Shown in pieces: positions 50,106 to 59,691 of a DNA stretch of 64,000 nt. The notes beneath the pieces were generated by a model. That model saw only the letters and a list, made by a program, of their open reading frames with translations. It was not told the DNA's origin and did no database searches. Each line of letters begins with the position of its first letter. The first letter of the stretch is position 1. Source of the stretch: an uncultured Oscillospiraceae bacterium (GTDB lineage Bacteria > Bacillota > Clostridia > Oscillospirales > Acutalibacteraceae); assembly GCA_900549775.1 (NCBI GenBank), contig URPR01000003.1, positions 1 to 64,000 of the forward strand, in the 5' to 3' direction. Both the position numbers and the translations under genes were made by a program.

Positions 50106-50393
50106 TTAATTTCCCGAAACATTAATGAATACTCTTTCGCCTTTTTTGGATAAATCTAAATTTTCTCTCGCAACGCGTTCTATATCATCTTTATTGCCTC
50201 CAAAATCACGCAGCTTACTGTTTGCCATCTCTTGGCTTTGTAGCTTTTCCGTCAACTGCTCAAGCTTTCTTTTTTTATCGTTTATTTGCAACTGCTGATT
50301 AAACAGCATAAAAACAAAATAAAATATAATCGCAACTACTGATAGCTTAAATACCAGCGGCAATAACTTTACTTTCTTTTTTAAAAGTTTCAT
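50106..50393 (-). CDS. divIC: DivIC/FtsB-type septum formation initiator
   Basis: 95 residues: basic N-terminus (MKLLKKKVKL), membrane helix at about 13-33, then a coiled coil (INDKKRKLEQLTEKLQSQEMA) and a conserved end NKDDIERVARENLDLSKKGERVF. It forms a trimeric complex with DivIB/FtsQ and FtsL at the division septum. Family PF04977. Between the S1-domain gene and rluB. Confidence 0.88.
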   Translation of the reverse strand: MKLLKKKVKLLPLVFKLSVVAIIFYFVFMLFNQQLQINDKKRKLEQLTEKLQSQEMANSKLRDFGGNKDDIERVARENLDLSKKGERVFINVSGN

Positions 50394-50471
50394 ACGGCTC
50401 TCCTTCGCTAAATCACAATACTCCTTATTATAATCGCTTTAAGTTCTTTTTTCAAGTCATTTTTTCCAATA

Positions 50472-51203
50472 TTATACTTTAAATAAAGAGTTGATTTCTT
50501 CGCTTGTAAGCTCACGCCATTTGCCAATTTTTAGCATACCTAACTTTACCTGACCAATTGAAACTCTTTTTAATCTTGCAACTTCCAGGCCAGCGCCTTC
50601 GCATAGCCTTCTAATCTGTCTGTTTTTGCCTTCTTTCAAAACTATCTCTAAAACAGATCTATCTTTAAAATGCTCTAAAACTTCTACTTTTGCCGGCAAC
50701 GTCATTTTTCCATCTATATTTATCGAGGCGCTTAACTTGTTTAGTTGCTCTTCGTTTATTCTAGGCCGAACCGTCACCCTGTATCTTTTTTCAATATGCC
50801 TAGATGGATGCATTACACCATTTGCAAACTCTCCGTCATTCGTCATAAGTAATGCACCCTCCGAGTCTTTGTCAAGTCTCCCTACAGGGTAAACCCGCAC
50901 ATCGATATCCTTTACTAAATCAGCAACACATTTTCTGTTTCTCTCATCACTCATGGTCGACAAGAAACCTCTAGGTTTATTAAGCAAAACATAATATTTC
51001 TTATTCTTATTAAAGCTTACCTTATGACCGTCTATTTTGATCTCATCATCTTTGCAGGCTTTGTCCCCCAGCTCTGCCCTTTTCCCGTTTAAAGTAACCT
51101 TCCTTGCAACAATCATATCTTCAGCTTTTCTCCTAGACATAATGCCACACTGCGATAATAGTTTCTGTATTCTAATTTTCTCTATATCTTTTTTATTAGA
51201 CAT
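50472..51203 (-). CDS. 23S rRNA pseudouridine synthase RluB-like
   Basis: 243 residues: S4 domain at about 10-60 (IRIQKLLSQCGIMSRRKAEDMI), then the RsuA/RluB catalytic fold with YPVGRLDKDSEGALLMTNDG near residue 106 (catalytic Asp) and LKEGKNRQIRRLCEGAG near 194. Modifies 23S rRNA helix 89 region (inferred from RluB). Start ATG; its ribosome site AAGGA lies in the end of dacF, five bases after that gene's stop, so the two are translationally linked. Confidence 0.9.
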   Translation of the reverse strand: MSNKKDIEKIRIQKLLSQCGIMSRRKAEDMIVARKVTLNGKRAELGDKACKDDEIKIDGHKVSFNKNKKYYVLLNKPRGFLSTMSDERNRKCVADLVKDIDVRVYPVGRLDKDSEGALLMTNDGEFANGVMHPSRHIEKRYRVTVRPRINEEQLNKLSASINIDGKMTLPAKVEVLEHFKDRSVLEIVLKEGKNRQIRRLCEGAGLEVARLKRVSIGQVKLGMLKIGKWRELTSEEINSLFKV

Positions 51204-51208
51204 CCCAA

Positions 51209-52372
51209 TTAATCCTTCATATTATTTTTGAACCCATTCTTTAAAAACTTAAAAAATCGTTTCACTATGTTTTCTTTTTTACCTACAGCAGAAACACTGT
51301 TCTTTGCCACTAGTTCATTTGTTCCTATCACTTTGCCGTTTAAGCTATATTCAATCTTGCCAACTACTTGACCTTCCTGCACAGGTCCATAAACAAATTG
51401 AGGAACACTTATGGTTTTTGTGATACTGTCTTTTTGAAATCTCTCAATTACAACCCTTAAAGGTTTTTTTACCGTCAAAGATAAGCTATCACAATCGCCA
51501 CCTGTAACCGGAACTTTTATATCTTCATTTTCTTCTAAGTCAAGCGCTTGCATCTTAGCAAAGCCATAATCTAAAAGTTTTTCGTGGTCGTTCCAGTCAT
51601 CCCCTGCGTTCAAAGTTACCGCTATGAGTCTCAATTTATCTCTCTGCGCACAAGTCACTAAACACCTGCCAGATTTTTTGGTAAAACCCGTCTTTATCCC
51701 CAAACATCCTGAGTACCTTTTAAGCATCCTGTTTTCATTGTAATAGCATCTATTTTCGTTAGTGTCCCTAAAAAACACTTCCGATTTTTTGCTAGAAGCA
51801 ATATTGTAAAACGACTCATTCTCCATAGCATAAGCACCTAAAAGTGCCATATCATACGCTGTAGAATAATGGTCATCATCGTCTAAGCCCGAGGGTGTAA
51901 CAAAATGTGTATCCTTCATGCCTATTTGAGCGGCTTTATCGTTCATCATATCCGCAAAAAGTTCAGTGGAGCCCGCCACTGCTATTGCCGCTGAGTTTGC
52001 TGCATCGTTCCCTGAAACCGTAAGCATTCCCTTCGCAAGAGCAGAAAGTGGTAAAACATTCCCGACCTTTAAGTACATTGACGAACCTTCAACAGGTACC
52101 ATCTTGTCGGTTATCGTCACATCTTTATCATCAGCTGAAGCTGCCTCCAAAGTCAAAAGAGCAGTCATTATCTTAGTGGTGCTGGCCATTGGTCTTTTTA
52201 CAAAAGCATTTTTTTCAAAAACTATATGGCTATTCTCGGCGCAAATAAGCACACTCGATTCAGCTGATACCTCTGGCGCTTCCATCGCATGTAAAGTTAA
52301 ATTGTAAAAGTGAGATAAAAATGAAAAAATTACGATACCCGATATCATTTTTTTTAAAAGTTTTCCTGTCAA
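51209..52372 (-). CDS. D-alanyl-D-alanine carboxypeptidase (DacF/PBP5-like)
   Basis: 387 residues, secreted and membrane anchored. Signal peptide at 1-30. Penicillin-binding motifs in order: Ser64-TTK67 (RPMASTTKIMTA), SGN at 120-122 and KTG at 227-229. The C-terminal domain (after about 270) and an amphipathic basic end (FKFLKNGFKNNM) anchor it to the membrane. Removes the terminal D-Ala from peptidoglycan stems. In the clostridial order dacF-rluB, it precedes rluB. Confidence 0.92.
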   Translation of the reverse strand: MTGKLLKKMISGIVIFSFLSHFYNLTLHAMEAPEVSAESSVLICAENSHIVFEKNAFVKRPMASTTKIMTALLTLEAASADDKDVTITDKMVPVEGSSMYLKVGNVLPLSALAKGMLTVSGNDAANSAAIAVAGSTELFADMMNDKAAQIGMKDTHFVTPSGLDDDDHYSTAYDMALLGAYAMENESFYNIASSKKSEVFFRDTNENRCYYNENRMLKRYSGCLGIKTGFTKKSGRCLVTCAQRDKLRLIAVTLNAGDDWNDHEKLLDYGFAKMQALDLEENEDIKVPVTGGDCDSLSLTVKKPLRVVIERFQKDSITKTISVPQFVYGPVQEGQVVGKIEYSLNGKVIGTNELVAKNSVSAVGKKENIVKRFFKFLKNGFKNNMKD

Positions 52373-52475
52373 GCAATACTCGCCTCCATAAAAATCTTAA
52401 TAAATTTTTATGCTGAAAACTTTCACTTTATCTCATCTAAAATTTAATGGTACATCAGCTGTAATTAATAACACT

Positions 52476-52838
52476 TTACGTTTTTTCTATATTCTTAGTT
52501 GCAACTAAGTTTACACCTGTATTTAAAATATTTTCAACAACAATATCTCCCACTTTTACAGGTGCCTTTACTACTGTTTTATTGATAACTTTCATACATT
52601 CAAAATTCAAGCCTTTGCTTATGGGGCTGCTCGTTTTTACCGGCAATAACTTCTCACGTCCATTTTCAACTTTTACCGTAGACGTAATCATCCTTACAGG
52701 GTTAGTCGCTTCAGATATTCCGTACGCTTCTCCCCTCTTGCAGCTGTTTCCGCTAACTGTATTGTTTTCTACATCCACTTTCAAATGACAGCCCAATGGG
52801 CACGAAGTACAAATTATATTTTTAATTTTTTCATCCAT
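52476..52838 (-). CDS. DUF1667 protein of the glycerol-3-phosphate oxidation module
   Basis: 120 residues. The N-terminus has ICTSCPLGCHLKVDV with a Cys triplet near residue 13, followed by a Cys-containing GNSCKRGEAYG near 31 and, near the end, VGDIVVENILNTGVNLVATKNI. DUF1667 is encoded in many Firmicutes after GlpA-like and GlpB-like flavoproteins. The four Cys probably bind an iron-sulfur cluster or metal. The start at 52838 avoids overlap with the preceding gene. GGAGG ribosome site upstream. Confidence 0.82.
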   Translation of the reverse strand: MDEKIKNIICTSCPLGCHLKVDVENNTVSGNSCKRGEAYGISEATNPVRMITSTVKVENGREKLLPVKTSSPISKGLNFECMKVINKTVVKAPVKVGDIVVENILNTGVNLVATKNIEKT

Positions 52839-52842
52839 TAAG

Positions 52843-54102
52843 CTATTCATCCTCCAAACTTATTTCTATTTCGCCACTTGCGTTCTCTAACTGCTTCTTA
52901 CTTAACAAAACTCGCTGCATTTCCGCTGGAACTAAATGCGCCTTTTTAAATCTTCCCAAGATTTCACCGTCAGATCTCGCTACTAAAAATTTATTTTTAT
53001 ACACATTGTTAACCCTTAAAAATATATTAAGGTTGTCGTCAACCGCTTCTACTTCAACTTTTTGCGGCACCGTATAGCTTACCCCGTTACCATTTTTTAT
53101 TTGTATAAAGTTTTTATTATTAAGTTTTCCCGATAAAAATTTGTAAACTGCTCTTCCCGCTCTTTTTGCTTCTTCAACTGCAAAATCCACCAAATCATGG
53201 ACATGCACTACATTTCCACACGCGAATATTCCAGGAACGTTAGTTTGCATGCTTTCGCTAACTACAAGTCCGTTGGTTCTATAGTCTTTCTGTATACCTG
53301 AACTTAGTGCCACATCGTTTTCCGGTATAAGCCCAACTGACAATATCAAAGTATCCACGTCAAATTCTATCTCAGTGCCTTTTATAGGCCTTTTGTTTTC
53401 ATCAACTTTAGCTATCACAACTTTTTCTAACCGCTTATCGCCAACAATATTAACAACCGTGTGGGAAAGATAAAGAGGTATATTGTAATCCTCAAGGCAC
53501 TGGACAATGTTTCTCGTCAAGCCATTAGAGTACGGCATCAGTTCAACTACTGCTTTAACTTCTGCCCCCTCCAATGTTAACCGCCTTGCCATGATAAGAC
53601 CAATATCTCCCGAGCCTAAAATCAATACTTTTTTGCCGGGCATATAGCCTTCTATATTTACAAATCTTTGAGCCGTCCCCGCAGTAAAAATTCCCGAAGG
53701 TCTGTCTCCCGGTATATTTATTGCGCCCCTAGTTCTTTCCCTACATCCCGTTGACAAAATTATCGCTTTCGCACTGATTTCCATAAACCCATCCGTGCTA
53801 TTAACAGCACATACTGTTTTACTTTCATCCACGCTCAAAACCATCGTGCTTAACTTCACTTCAATGCCACATTGTTTAACTAAATCAATAAATCGTGCTG
53901 AATATTCAGGTCCTGTAAGTTCCTCTTTAAAAGTGTGAAGCCCAAACCCAGAGTGGATGCACTGGTTCAATATTCCGCCAGGTTCACAGTCTCTTTCAAG
54001 GACTAATATATTTTTCACACCACAGCTGTAAGCTTCTGCCGCAGCCGCAAGACCCGCCGGACCTGCTCCAATAACTATTAAATCGTATGATAACTTTTCC
54101 AT
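52843..54102 (-). CDS. FAD/NAD-dependent oxidoreductase (GlpB-like subunit)
   Basis: 419 residues, pyridine nucleotide-disulfide oxidoreductase fold. First dinucleotide-binding motif VIGAGPAGLAAAAEA near residue 11, STGCRERTRGAINIPGDRPSGIFTAG near 120, second GSGDIGLIMARRL near 162 and VPGIFACGN near 290. In the GlpA/GlpB/DUF1667 arrangement it partners the gene upstream in anaerobic glycerol-3-phosphate oxidation. AAGGAGG ribosome site. It lies 11 bases after the GlpA-like gene. Confidence 0.87.
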   Translation of the reverse strand: MEKLSYDLIVIGAGPAGLAAAAEAYSCGVKNILVLERDCEPGGILNQCIHSGFGLHTFKEELTGPEYSARFIDLVKQCGIEVKLSTMVLSVDESKTVCAVNSTDGFMEISAKAIILSTGCRERTRGAINIPGDRPSGIFTAGTAQRFVNIEGYMPGKKVLILGSGDIGLIMARRLTLEGAEVKAVVELMPYSNGLTRNIVQCLEDYNIPLYLSHTVVNIVGDKRLEKVVIAKVDENKRPIKGTEIEFDVDTLILSVGLIPENDVALSSGIQKDYRTNGLVVSESMQTNVPGIFACGNVVHVHDLVDFAVEEAKRAGRAVYKFLSGKLNNKNFIQIKNGNGVSYTVPQKVEVEAVDDNLNIFLRVNNVYKNKFLVARSDGEILGRFKKAHLVPAEMQRVLLSKKQLENASGEIEISLEDE

Positions 54103-54113
54103 AAAAGGCCTCC

Positions 54114-55544
54114 TTACTTAGTTTTCTCAAGAAGAACAAACGAATCTTTTTTATCTAAATTAACGTCCTCTTTAGAAATATTTTTTTCTCTTGCTATTAT
54201 GTCCAGAACCTTTGGCGAGCAAAATCCTCCTTGACATCTGCCCATACCTGGCCTACATCTTCTCTTAACTCCGTCTATCGAAATTTGCCCAAAGGATCTA
54301 TTTATCGCGTCCACTATTTCCCCTTCGGTTATGCTTTCACAGCGGCACACTATATTCCCATACTGTGGGTTTTCTTTTATGAGCTCGTTTCTCTCATCTA
54401 CACTAAGGTCCATAAAGCGAACTTGTTTTCTTCTAGATATAAAATTAGTTTTCCTTTCTAAGTCAAGCCCTGCTTCTTTTAAAATCTTCACAACGTCCTC
54501 AGCTATCGCTGGAGCGCATGTAAGTCCAGGAGACTTAATTCCAGCTACATCTATAAAACCTTTCACATCATCATTTTCTTCTATTATAAAGTCTCCAGTT
54601 GACGAAATAGCCCTTAACCCTGCAAAGTTCCTTATAGATTCCCTATAATTTATCTTACTAGTTGTGATGTTTGCTGCTTTTTTTATCTCATCAAGCCCCA
54701 ACTGTGTAGTAGATTTATTTTCTTTATCATCAATATCAACAGCATTTGGCCCAATAAATAAATTTCCATGAACTGTCGGACTGACAAGTATACCTTTTCC
54801 CATTTTTGATGGGCACGGGAAAATCGTACTGTTGAATAATCTGCCTTGGCTCTTATCAAAAACTATATATTCACCTGTTCTAGGGCGTATACTAAATTTT
54901 TCTTTCGCTATCATATTGTGAACTTCATCAGCATAAACACCCGCTGCATTAACAACATATCGTGCTTTAAATTCTTTACCGTCTTTAGTTTTCACAAAAA
55001 ATATACCATCATTTTTTTCTATAGAAACAACTTCGCTTTCGAGGTACAATTCTCCTCCATTTGAAACAGCATTCTCGAACAGAGCTATCGTGTACTGGAA
55101 CGGGCAAACTATGCCACTAGTGGGAGCATAAAGCGCTCCCACTACCGTATCATTAAGGTTTGGCTCTTTTTTTAAGGTTTCTTCTTTATTTAAAAGCCTC
55201 AAACCCTTTACGCCCATTTTAACTCCTTTTTTATAAAGAGTTTCAAGCGTTGCCATATTTTCTTCAGCAAAAGCCACAACCATCGCGCCATTTCTTTTAA
55301 ATGGAACATCCAATTCTTTGCATAGACCTTCATACATTTCGTTTCCGCGCACGTTGTATTTTGCAACTACACTTTCCGGATCTGGGTCAAATCCTGCATG
55401 TATTATAGCAGAATTTGCTTTTGTAGTACCCATAGATACATCATTTTCTTTCTCTAAAACCGAAACCTTTAAATTGTACTTTGTTAACTCGCGGAAAATT
55501 GATCCTCCTATAACACCTGCACCAATAATTAGCACATCGTACAT
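54114..55544 (-). CDS. GlpA-like glycerol-3-phosphate dehydrogenase with [2Fe-2S] domain
   Basis: 476 residues. FAD-binding MYDVLIIGAGVIGG at the N-terminus, then the D-amino acid oxidase-type fold (GFDPDPESVVAKYNVRG, PRTGEYIVFDKSQG). A BFD-type [2Fe-2S] domain at about 400-470 has CRCESITEGEI and RRCRPGMGRCQGGFCSP. It oxidises glycerol 3-phosphate to dihydroxyacetone phosphate, feeding glycolysis (tpiA is in this window). The ATG at 55544 has GAGGTG just upstream. It belongs to a run with the glpT-like transporter, the GlpB-like protein and DUF1667. Confidence 0.9.
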   Translation of the reverse strand: MYDVLIIGAGVIGGSIFRELTKYNLKVSVLEKENDVSMGTTKANSAIIHAGFDPDPESVVAKYNVRGNEMYEGLCKELDVPFKRNGAMVVAFAEENMATLETLYKKGVKMGVKGLRLLNKEETLKKEPNLNDTVVGALYAPTSGIVCPFQYTIALFENAVSNGGELYLESEVVSIEKNDGIFFVKTKDGKEFKARYVVNAAGVYADEVHNMIAKEKFSIRPRTGEYIVFDKSQGRLFNSTIFPCPSKMGKGILVSPTVHGNLFIGPNAVDIDDKENKSTTQLGLDEIKKAANITTSKINYRESIRNFAGLRAISSTGDFIIEENDDVKGFIDVAGIKSPGLTCAPAIAEDVVKILKEAGLDLERKTNFISRRKQVRFMDLSVDERNELIKENPQYGNIVCRCESITEGEIVDAINRSFGQISIDGVKRRCRPGMGRCQGGFCSPKVLDIIAREKNISKEDVNLDKKDSFVLLEKTK

Positions 55545-55573
55545 ATTACACCTCAAATAAAATTAAAATCAAA

Positions 55574-56905
55574 TTAAGCTTGTGTTTTTTCTTTTAAATT
55601 ATGTGCATTCCAAGTAAATGACAAGAAAAATATCGACAGCAGACAAGAAATTATAATGAGCATAAAGCCGCCGTTCCAGCCCCATTTATCTACTATTGCG
55701 CCCATACCAAATTCTGATATAACTTGCCCACCTAAATAACCAAAAAGACCCGTAACGCCAGAAGCAGTTCCGGCCGCATTTTTCGGTACAGAATCAACCG
55801 CACTAATGCCAATGAGCATAACCGGACCATATACCATTGCTCCAATGAGCGCTATAACAACGTATGTTAAGTAAATATTGGTTGATTGCCAATAGACAAA
55901 TGTAAGAATCGTGGTGCAAATCAAGCAGATTATTCCAACAGGAGCTCTTCTTCCATGGAAAATCTTGTCACTTGCCCAACCAATAATTATAGATCCCGGA
56001 ATAGCTGCACATTCAAACAAAGAAAATGCTAACTTTGCATTTTCAAATGTAAAGCCTCTTTCTTCTTTCAAAAAGAACGGAACCCAGTTTTCTAAACCAT
56101 ATCGAATTATGTAAACAAAAATATTAGCAATCGCAATCATCCACAAAAGTTTGTTCTTCAAAATATACTTTTTGAAAATTTCCTTTACACTCAAAATAGC
56201 TTCTGAATTATCTGTATCTCCAAAAGTTTCTGGATAATCATTTTTATACTCTTCTATTGGCGGCAATCCTATAGACTGTGGCGTATCCTTAGCTAAAATT
56301 ATATAAACTATTCCGCCTACAATTGCTAAGATTCCAGGAAAATAAAATGCCCCCTTGTAATCTGAAAAAATGTTTACTCCCCATAATGCAATAAATGCCG
56401 CCAGTGCAGAGCCTATATTATGTGACGTGTTCCACTTAGACATTTTTCTTCCTCTTTCGCTATCTGAAAACCAGTGCGTCAATATCTTAGCGCATGGTCC
56501 CCAGCCCATCCCTTGGAACCATCCGTTTAAAAACCAGACAACACACATAAACATAACGTTTGCAAATGAAGGAAAAATCAAATTACAAACGCCTGATAAA
56601 ATTAAACCTAGTGCTAAAAAATATCTAGGGTTAGACTTGTCGGAGGCTATGCCCATTACCAATTTACTAATCCCATAAGCAGGCCCCAAAGCTGCACCAA
56701 TAAGTCCCACTTGTGTCTTGCTAAATCCAAAATTTTCTGTAAGCAAAGGTCTTGCAAAAATGAAATTCATCCTCACAAAATAATAAATCATGTAACCTAA
56801 ATAAATAGCAATAAATACCTGCATTCTACTTCTTTTATATGTACTTGAAATTTTTTCTTCTGGTAAGCGATCTATCGCCGGTGATGGTCTTAAAAACTTA
56901 AACAT
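55574..56905 (-). CDS. glpT: Glycerol-3-phosphate/hexose-phosphate transporter (GlpT-like MFS)
   Basis: 443 residues, organophosphate:phosphate antiporter family, twelve membrane helices. Landmarks: YLGYMIYYFVRMNFIFARP near residue 35, GWGPCAKILTHWFSDSERGRKMS near 135, and the second half with RYGLENWVPFFLKEE. It is first in the run before the GlpA-like gene, so it imports glycerol 3-phosphate for oxidation. The ATG at 56905 has GAGAGGA upstream; an in-frame TTG at 56917 is too close. Promoter at 56961-56989. Confidence 0.88.
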   Translation of the reverse strand: MFKFLRPSPAIDRLPEEKISSTYKRSRMQVFIAIYLGYMIYYFVRMNFIFARPLLTENFGFSKTQVGLIGAALGPAYGISKLVMGIASDKSNPRYFLALGLILSGVCNLIFPSFANVMFMCVVWFLNGWFQGMGWGPCAKILTHWFSDSERGRKMSKWNTSHNIGSALAAFIALWGVNIFSDYKGAFYFPGILAIVGGIVYIILAKDTPQSIGLPPIEEYKNDYPETFGDTDNSEAILSVKEIFKKYILKNKLLWMIAIANIFVYIIRYGLENWVPFFLKEERGFTFENAKLAFSLFECAAIPGSIIIGWASDKIFHGRRAPVGIICLICTTILTFVYWQSTNIYLTYVVIALIGAMVYGPVMLIGISAVDSVPKNAAGTASGVTGLFGYLGGQVISEFGMGAIVDKWGWNGGFMLIIISCLLSIFFLSFTWNAHNLKEKTQA

Positions 56906-56960
56906 TACGAAAATCAATCCTCTCTTATATTTCTACCAGATGTCTCTTAAATTTAAAAAT

Positions 56961-56989
56961 ATAATATCATTTATATTTTATTTTTACAA
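56961..56989 (-). promoter_or_regulatory. Promoter of the glycerol-3-phosphate operon
   Basis: On the minus strand TTGTAA (56989-56984), 17 bases, TATTAT (56966-56961). Confidence 0.5.
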
Positions 56990-57039
56990 CAACTTTTTTA
57001 TTAGTACTATTTACCTCACTCTTTTATGGTATTCAAAAG

Positions 57040-57068
57040 TTGACAAGTAAATTTTGCTCTGTTATCAT
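57040..57068 (+). promoter_or_regulatory. Promoter of the znuACB-like operon
   Basis: TTGACA (57040-57045), 17 bases, TATCAT (57063-57068). It diverges from the glpT promoter. I do not see a convincing Zur or PerR box. Confidence 0.6.
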
Positions 57069-57118
57069 TAAATTTAACGTTTTTATACGAATTTTAAGAT
57101 CAGAAAGGTCTTTGTAGA

Positions 57119-58069
57119 ATGAAAAAAATCTTAAAACTTTTTCCATTTTTCCTTTCATTACTGTTGCTGTTTACAGCATGCTCTTCTAAAAATAAACCCC
57201 AAAGCGCTAAACTTAAAGTAATAGCTTCACTCTTTCCGCAGTATGATTTCGCTAAACAAATAGCTAAAGATAAAGCAGAAGTTACCCTTTTGCTTCCCCC
57301 AGGGTCTGAAAGCCATACTTTTGACCCCAGTACAAACGATATTCTGAAAATTTCCAGTTCAGACATATTTTTATACACAGGGAAATATATGGAACCTTGG
57401 GCCGAGCGTCTTTTAAGCGGTATTGACAGTTCATCTTTACTTATAAAGGACGTCTCTTCAAATGTCAACCTGCTAAAAGAATCGCACAGTGAACATGAAG
57501 ACGAGGATCACGCTGACTCTTTAGAACATCATCACGAGCATGAATATGACCCTCACTTTTGGCTAGACCCCACTTTAGCGTGTGTTATGGTTGATAATAT
57601 ATTGGAGTGTTTTTGTGCAAAAGACCCAGATAATGCCGAATTTTACGAAAGTAACGCCGAAAAAATAAAAAATGACCTTTTGAAGTTAGATGAAAATATT
57701 TCCCAAACTGTAAAAAATGCAAAACGAGATACTATTGTCTTTGCCGGAAAATTTGCTCATTTATATTTTATAAATCGATATAACCTTAAGTATGAAGCTC
57801 TTATAAAAAATTGCTCTGAACAGTCTGAGCCTAGCGTACAAAAAATAACAAAAGTTATAAATTTCATAAAAGAAAATAATATTCCCGCTGTATATTATGA
57901 AGAACTTACCATGCCCGCTACCGCTCAGTCCATATGTAACAACACAAACGCTACAGCCTTGAGGTTCAATACCATTCACAACATTTCAAAGGAGCAGCTT
58001 GAAAACAATGTATCTTACATGGATTTAATGAACGAAAACCTTGAAAATTTAAAACAGGGGTTAAATTAA
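57119..58069 (+). CDS. znuA: Zinc/manganese ABC transporter substrate-binding lipoprotein
   Basis: 316 residues. Lipoprotein signal MKKILKLFPF... with lipobox FTACSSK near residue 19. Metal-binding residues: His in GSESHTFDPS near 62, a His/Glu/Asp-rich loop at about 123-142 (EHEDEDHADSLEHHHEHEYD) typical of zinc-binding ZnuA/AdcA, and PHFWLDP. C-terminal EELTMPATAQSICNNTNA. Start ATG with GAAAGG upstream. First of three genes. Zinc is more likely than Mn because of the His-rich loop. Confidence 0.92.
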   Translation: MKKILKLFPFFLSLLLLFTACSSKNKPQSAKLKVIASLFPQYDFAKQIAKDKAEVTLLLPPGSESHTFDPSTNDILKISSSDIFLYTGKYMEPWAERLLSGIDSSSLLIKDVSSNVNLLKESHSEHEDEDHADSLEHHHEHEYDPHFWLDPTLACVMVDNILECFCAKDPDNAEFYESNAEKIKNDLLKLDENISQTVKNAKRDTIVFAGKFAHLYFINRYNLKYEALIKNCSEQSEPSVQKITKVINFIKENNIPAVYYEELTMPATAQSICNNTNATALRFNTIHNISKEQLENNVSYMDLMNENLENLKQGLN

Positions 58070-58774
58070 ATGACTGAAAAAAATATCTTAGAAGTTCGCA
58101 AACTGACTGTAAAGTATAAATCAAGCACTAAAACTACTTTAGCCCTTAATGACGTCAGTTTTGCCGTTAAATCCGGAGAGTACGTATTTATAATCGGAAA
58201 CAATGGCACCGGTAAAAGCTCTTTAATAAAAAGCATATTAGGGCTGGTTCCAGCCAGTAGCGGTCAGGTTTTCTTGAACTGCGACAAAGACAAAATCTCA
58301 TATGTACCACAAGCTAACTCAATACCGGCAAATTTCCCTGCTACTGCTGAAGAAATAGTTATTTCCGGAACTCAAAAGTCTAGAAAACATTTTCCGTTTT
58401 ATTCGAGAAAAGACAGAATTGATGCTGATAGTGCCATTGAATTAGTAGATATGGCTAAATTTAAAAAGCACCATCTGTCTGAGCTTTCCGGAGGGCAGCA
58501 ACAAAAGATTCTACTTGCTAGGGCTTTATGTAAGCATCCTCATTTACTTGTTTTAGATGAACCCTGTTCTGGTCTTGATGAAAGTTCCAGTGAAAATTTT
58601 TACCAAATTTTGAAAAAGTTAAACTTAGAGCAAAAAGTCACAATATTGATGGTTTCTCACGATACTTTAAACATTCAAAAATATGCAAGCAGAATTATTA
58701 AGCTTAACAAAAAAATTGTATCGGATAATCCGGCAAATTTATATTTTGAAAAAAGAAATAAGGATACTTTATGA
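58070..58774 (+). CDS. znuC: Zinc/manganese ABC transporter ATP-binding protein
   Basis: 234 residues. Walker A GNNGTGKSS near residue 43, signature LSGGQQQKILLARAL near 138 and Walker B LLVLDEPCSGLD near 160; H-loop SHD near 196. Start ATG directly at the stop of znuA, so translation is coupled. Its partners are the lipoprotein and the permease that overlaps its end by four bases. Confidence 0.93.
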   Translation: MTEKNILEVRKLTVKYKSSTKTTLALNDVSFAVKSGEYVFIIGNNGTGKSSLIKSILGLVPASSGQVFLNCDKDKISYVPQANSIPANFPATAEEIVISGTQKSRKHFPFYSRKDRIDADSAIELVDMAKFKKHHLSELSGGQQQKILLARALCKHPHLLVLDEPCSGLDESSSENFYQILKKLNLEQKVTILMVSHDTLNIQKYASRIIKLNKKIVSDNPANLYFEKRNKDTL

Positions 58775-59598
58775 AAATGCTAGAAATATTAAATTTATTT
58801 TCTTACCCGTTCATCATAAAAGCCATGATAGTCGGAATATTGGTATCTATTTGCGCTTCGTTATTGGGCGTTATTTTGACTTTGAAAAAATATTCACTAA
58901 TAGGGCACGGACTTTCTGATGTAGGCTTTGCAGCTTTGTCTTTAGCCATGGCAATAGGTACTTCACCTATCTTGACAGCGGCACCAATTATGATATTAAC
59001 ATCTTTCATAATAATGTACACTTCACAAAACAAAAACATAAACGGCGATATTGCAATTGGTATCTTCTCAACCGGGTCTCTAGCCCTCGGAGTTACAATT
59101 ACAGCACTGAGTAAAGGGTTCAACTCCGACGTTTACAGCTATATGTTTGGCAGCATTTTGTCTATGACTACGCCGGACGTCATTTCTAGCATCATACTTT
59201 CCATTATAATTTTGTCCGTCTTTATAACATTTTACAACAGGCTGTTTTTAATTACATGCGATGAGTCATTCGCTAAAGCTTGCGGTATACATGTTGAATT
59301 TTACCAATTTTTAATCTCATTTTTAACGGCAATAACTGTAGTCTTAGGTATGCGCATGATGGGTACCCTACTAATTTCGAGTCTTATTATATTTCCCGCG
59401 GTCAGCGCAAAAAAAATTGTAAAAAGCTTTAAAGCATTAATGATATTGTCTGCTTTAATTTCCGTATTTTGTTTCGTCAGCGGAATTGTAATATCTTTCT
59501 GCTTTAACATTCCCACAGGCGCCAGCATAGTGCTTGCAAACATAGCTCTTATGGTTATAATTTCAGTTTGTGGGCATTTTATGAGTATAAGGCGATAA
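58771..59598 (+). CDS. znuB: Zinc/manganese ABC transporter permease
   Basis: 275 residues with about eight membrane segments, ABC-3 family. Conserved SLLGVILTLKKYSLIGHGLSDVGFA near residue 30 and ALGVTITALSKGFNSDVYSYMFGSIL near 112, then GMRMMGTLLISSLIIFPAVSA near 190. Start overlaps znuC by four bases (ATGA), as usual in such operons. Confidence 0.93.
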   Translation: MKMLEILNLFSYPFIIKAMIVGILVSICASLLGVILTLKKYSLIGHGLSDVGFAALSLAMAIGTSPILTAAPIMILTSFIIMYTSQNKNINGDIAIGIFSTGSLALGVTITALSKGFNSDVYSYMFGSILSMTTPDVISSIILSIIILSVFITFYNRLFLITCDESFAKACGIHVEFYQFLISFLTAITVVLGMRMMGTLLISSLIIFPAVSAKKIVKSFKALMILSALISVFCFVSGIVISFCFNIPTGASIVLANIALMVIISVCGHFMSIRR

Positions 59599-59632
59599 CT
59601 TAAAAGTAAAATTAAGCGCAATTTTTTAACAT

Positions 59633-59690
59633 ATCATCCTTTCGACCGAGCATTGCACACAATTGGCGCATGTTGAAAGGATGATTTTTT
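59633..59690 (+). promoter_or_regulatory. Hairpin covering the ribosome site of the P-type ATPase gene
   Basis: ATCATCCTTTC (59633-59643) pairs perfectly over 11 bp with GAAAGGATGAT (59675-59685), a 31-base loop, followed by TTTTT. The right arm contains the gene's ribosome site AAAGGATGA. The hairpin can be a terminator for znuACB and also hides the start region of the next gene. Confidence 0.6.
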
Positions 59691-59691
59691 C

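Noticed and set aside
59633..59690. yybP-ykoY type Mn riboswitch
   Set aside because: The conserved motifs of that riboswitch are not visible; only a single long hairpin around the ribosome site is supported.
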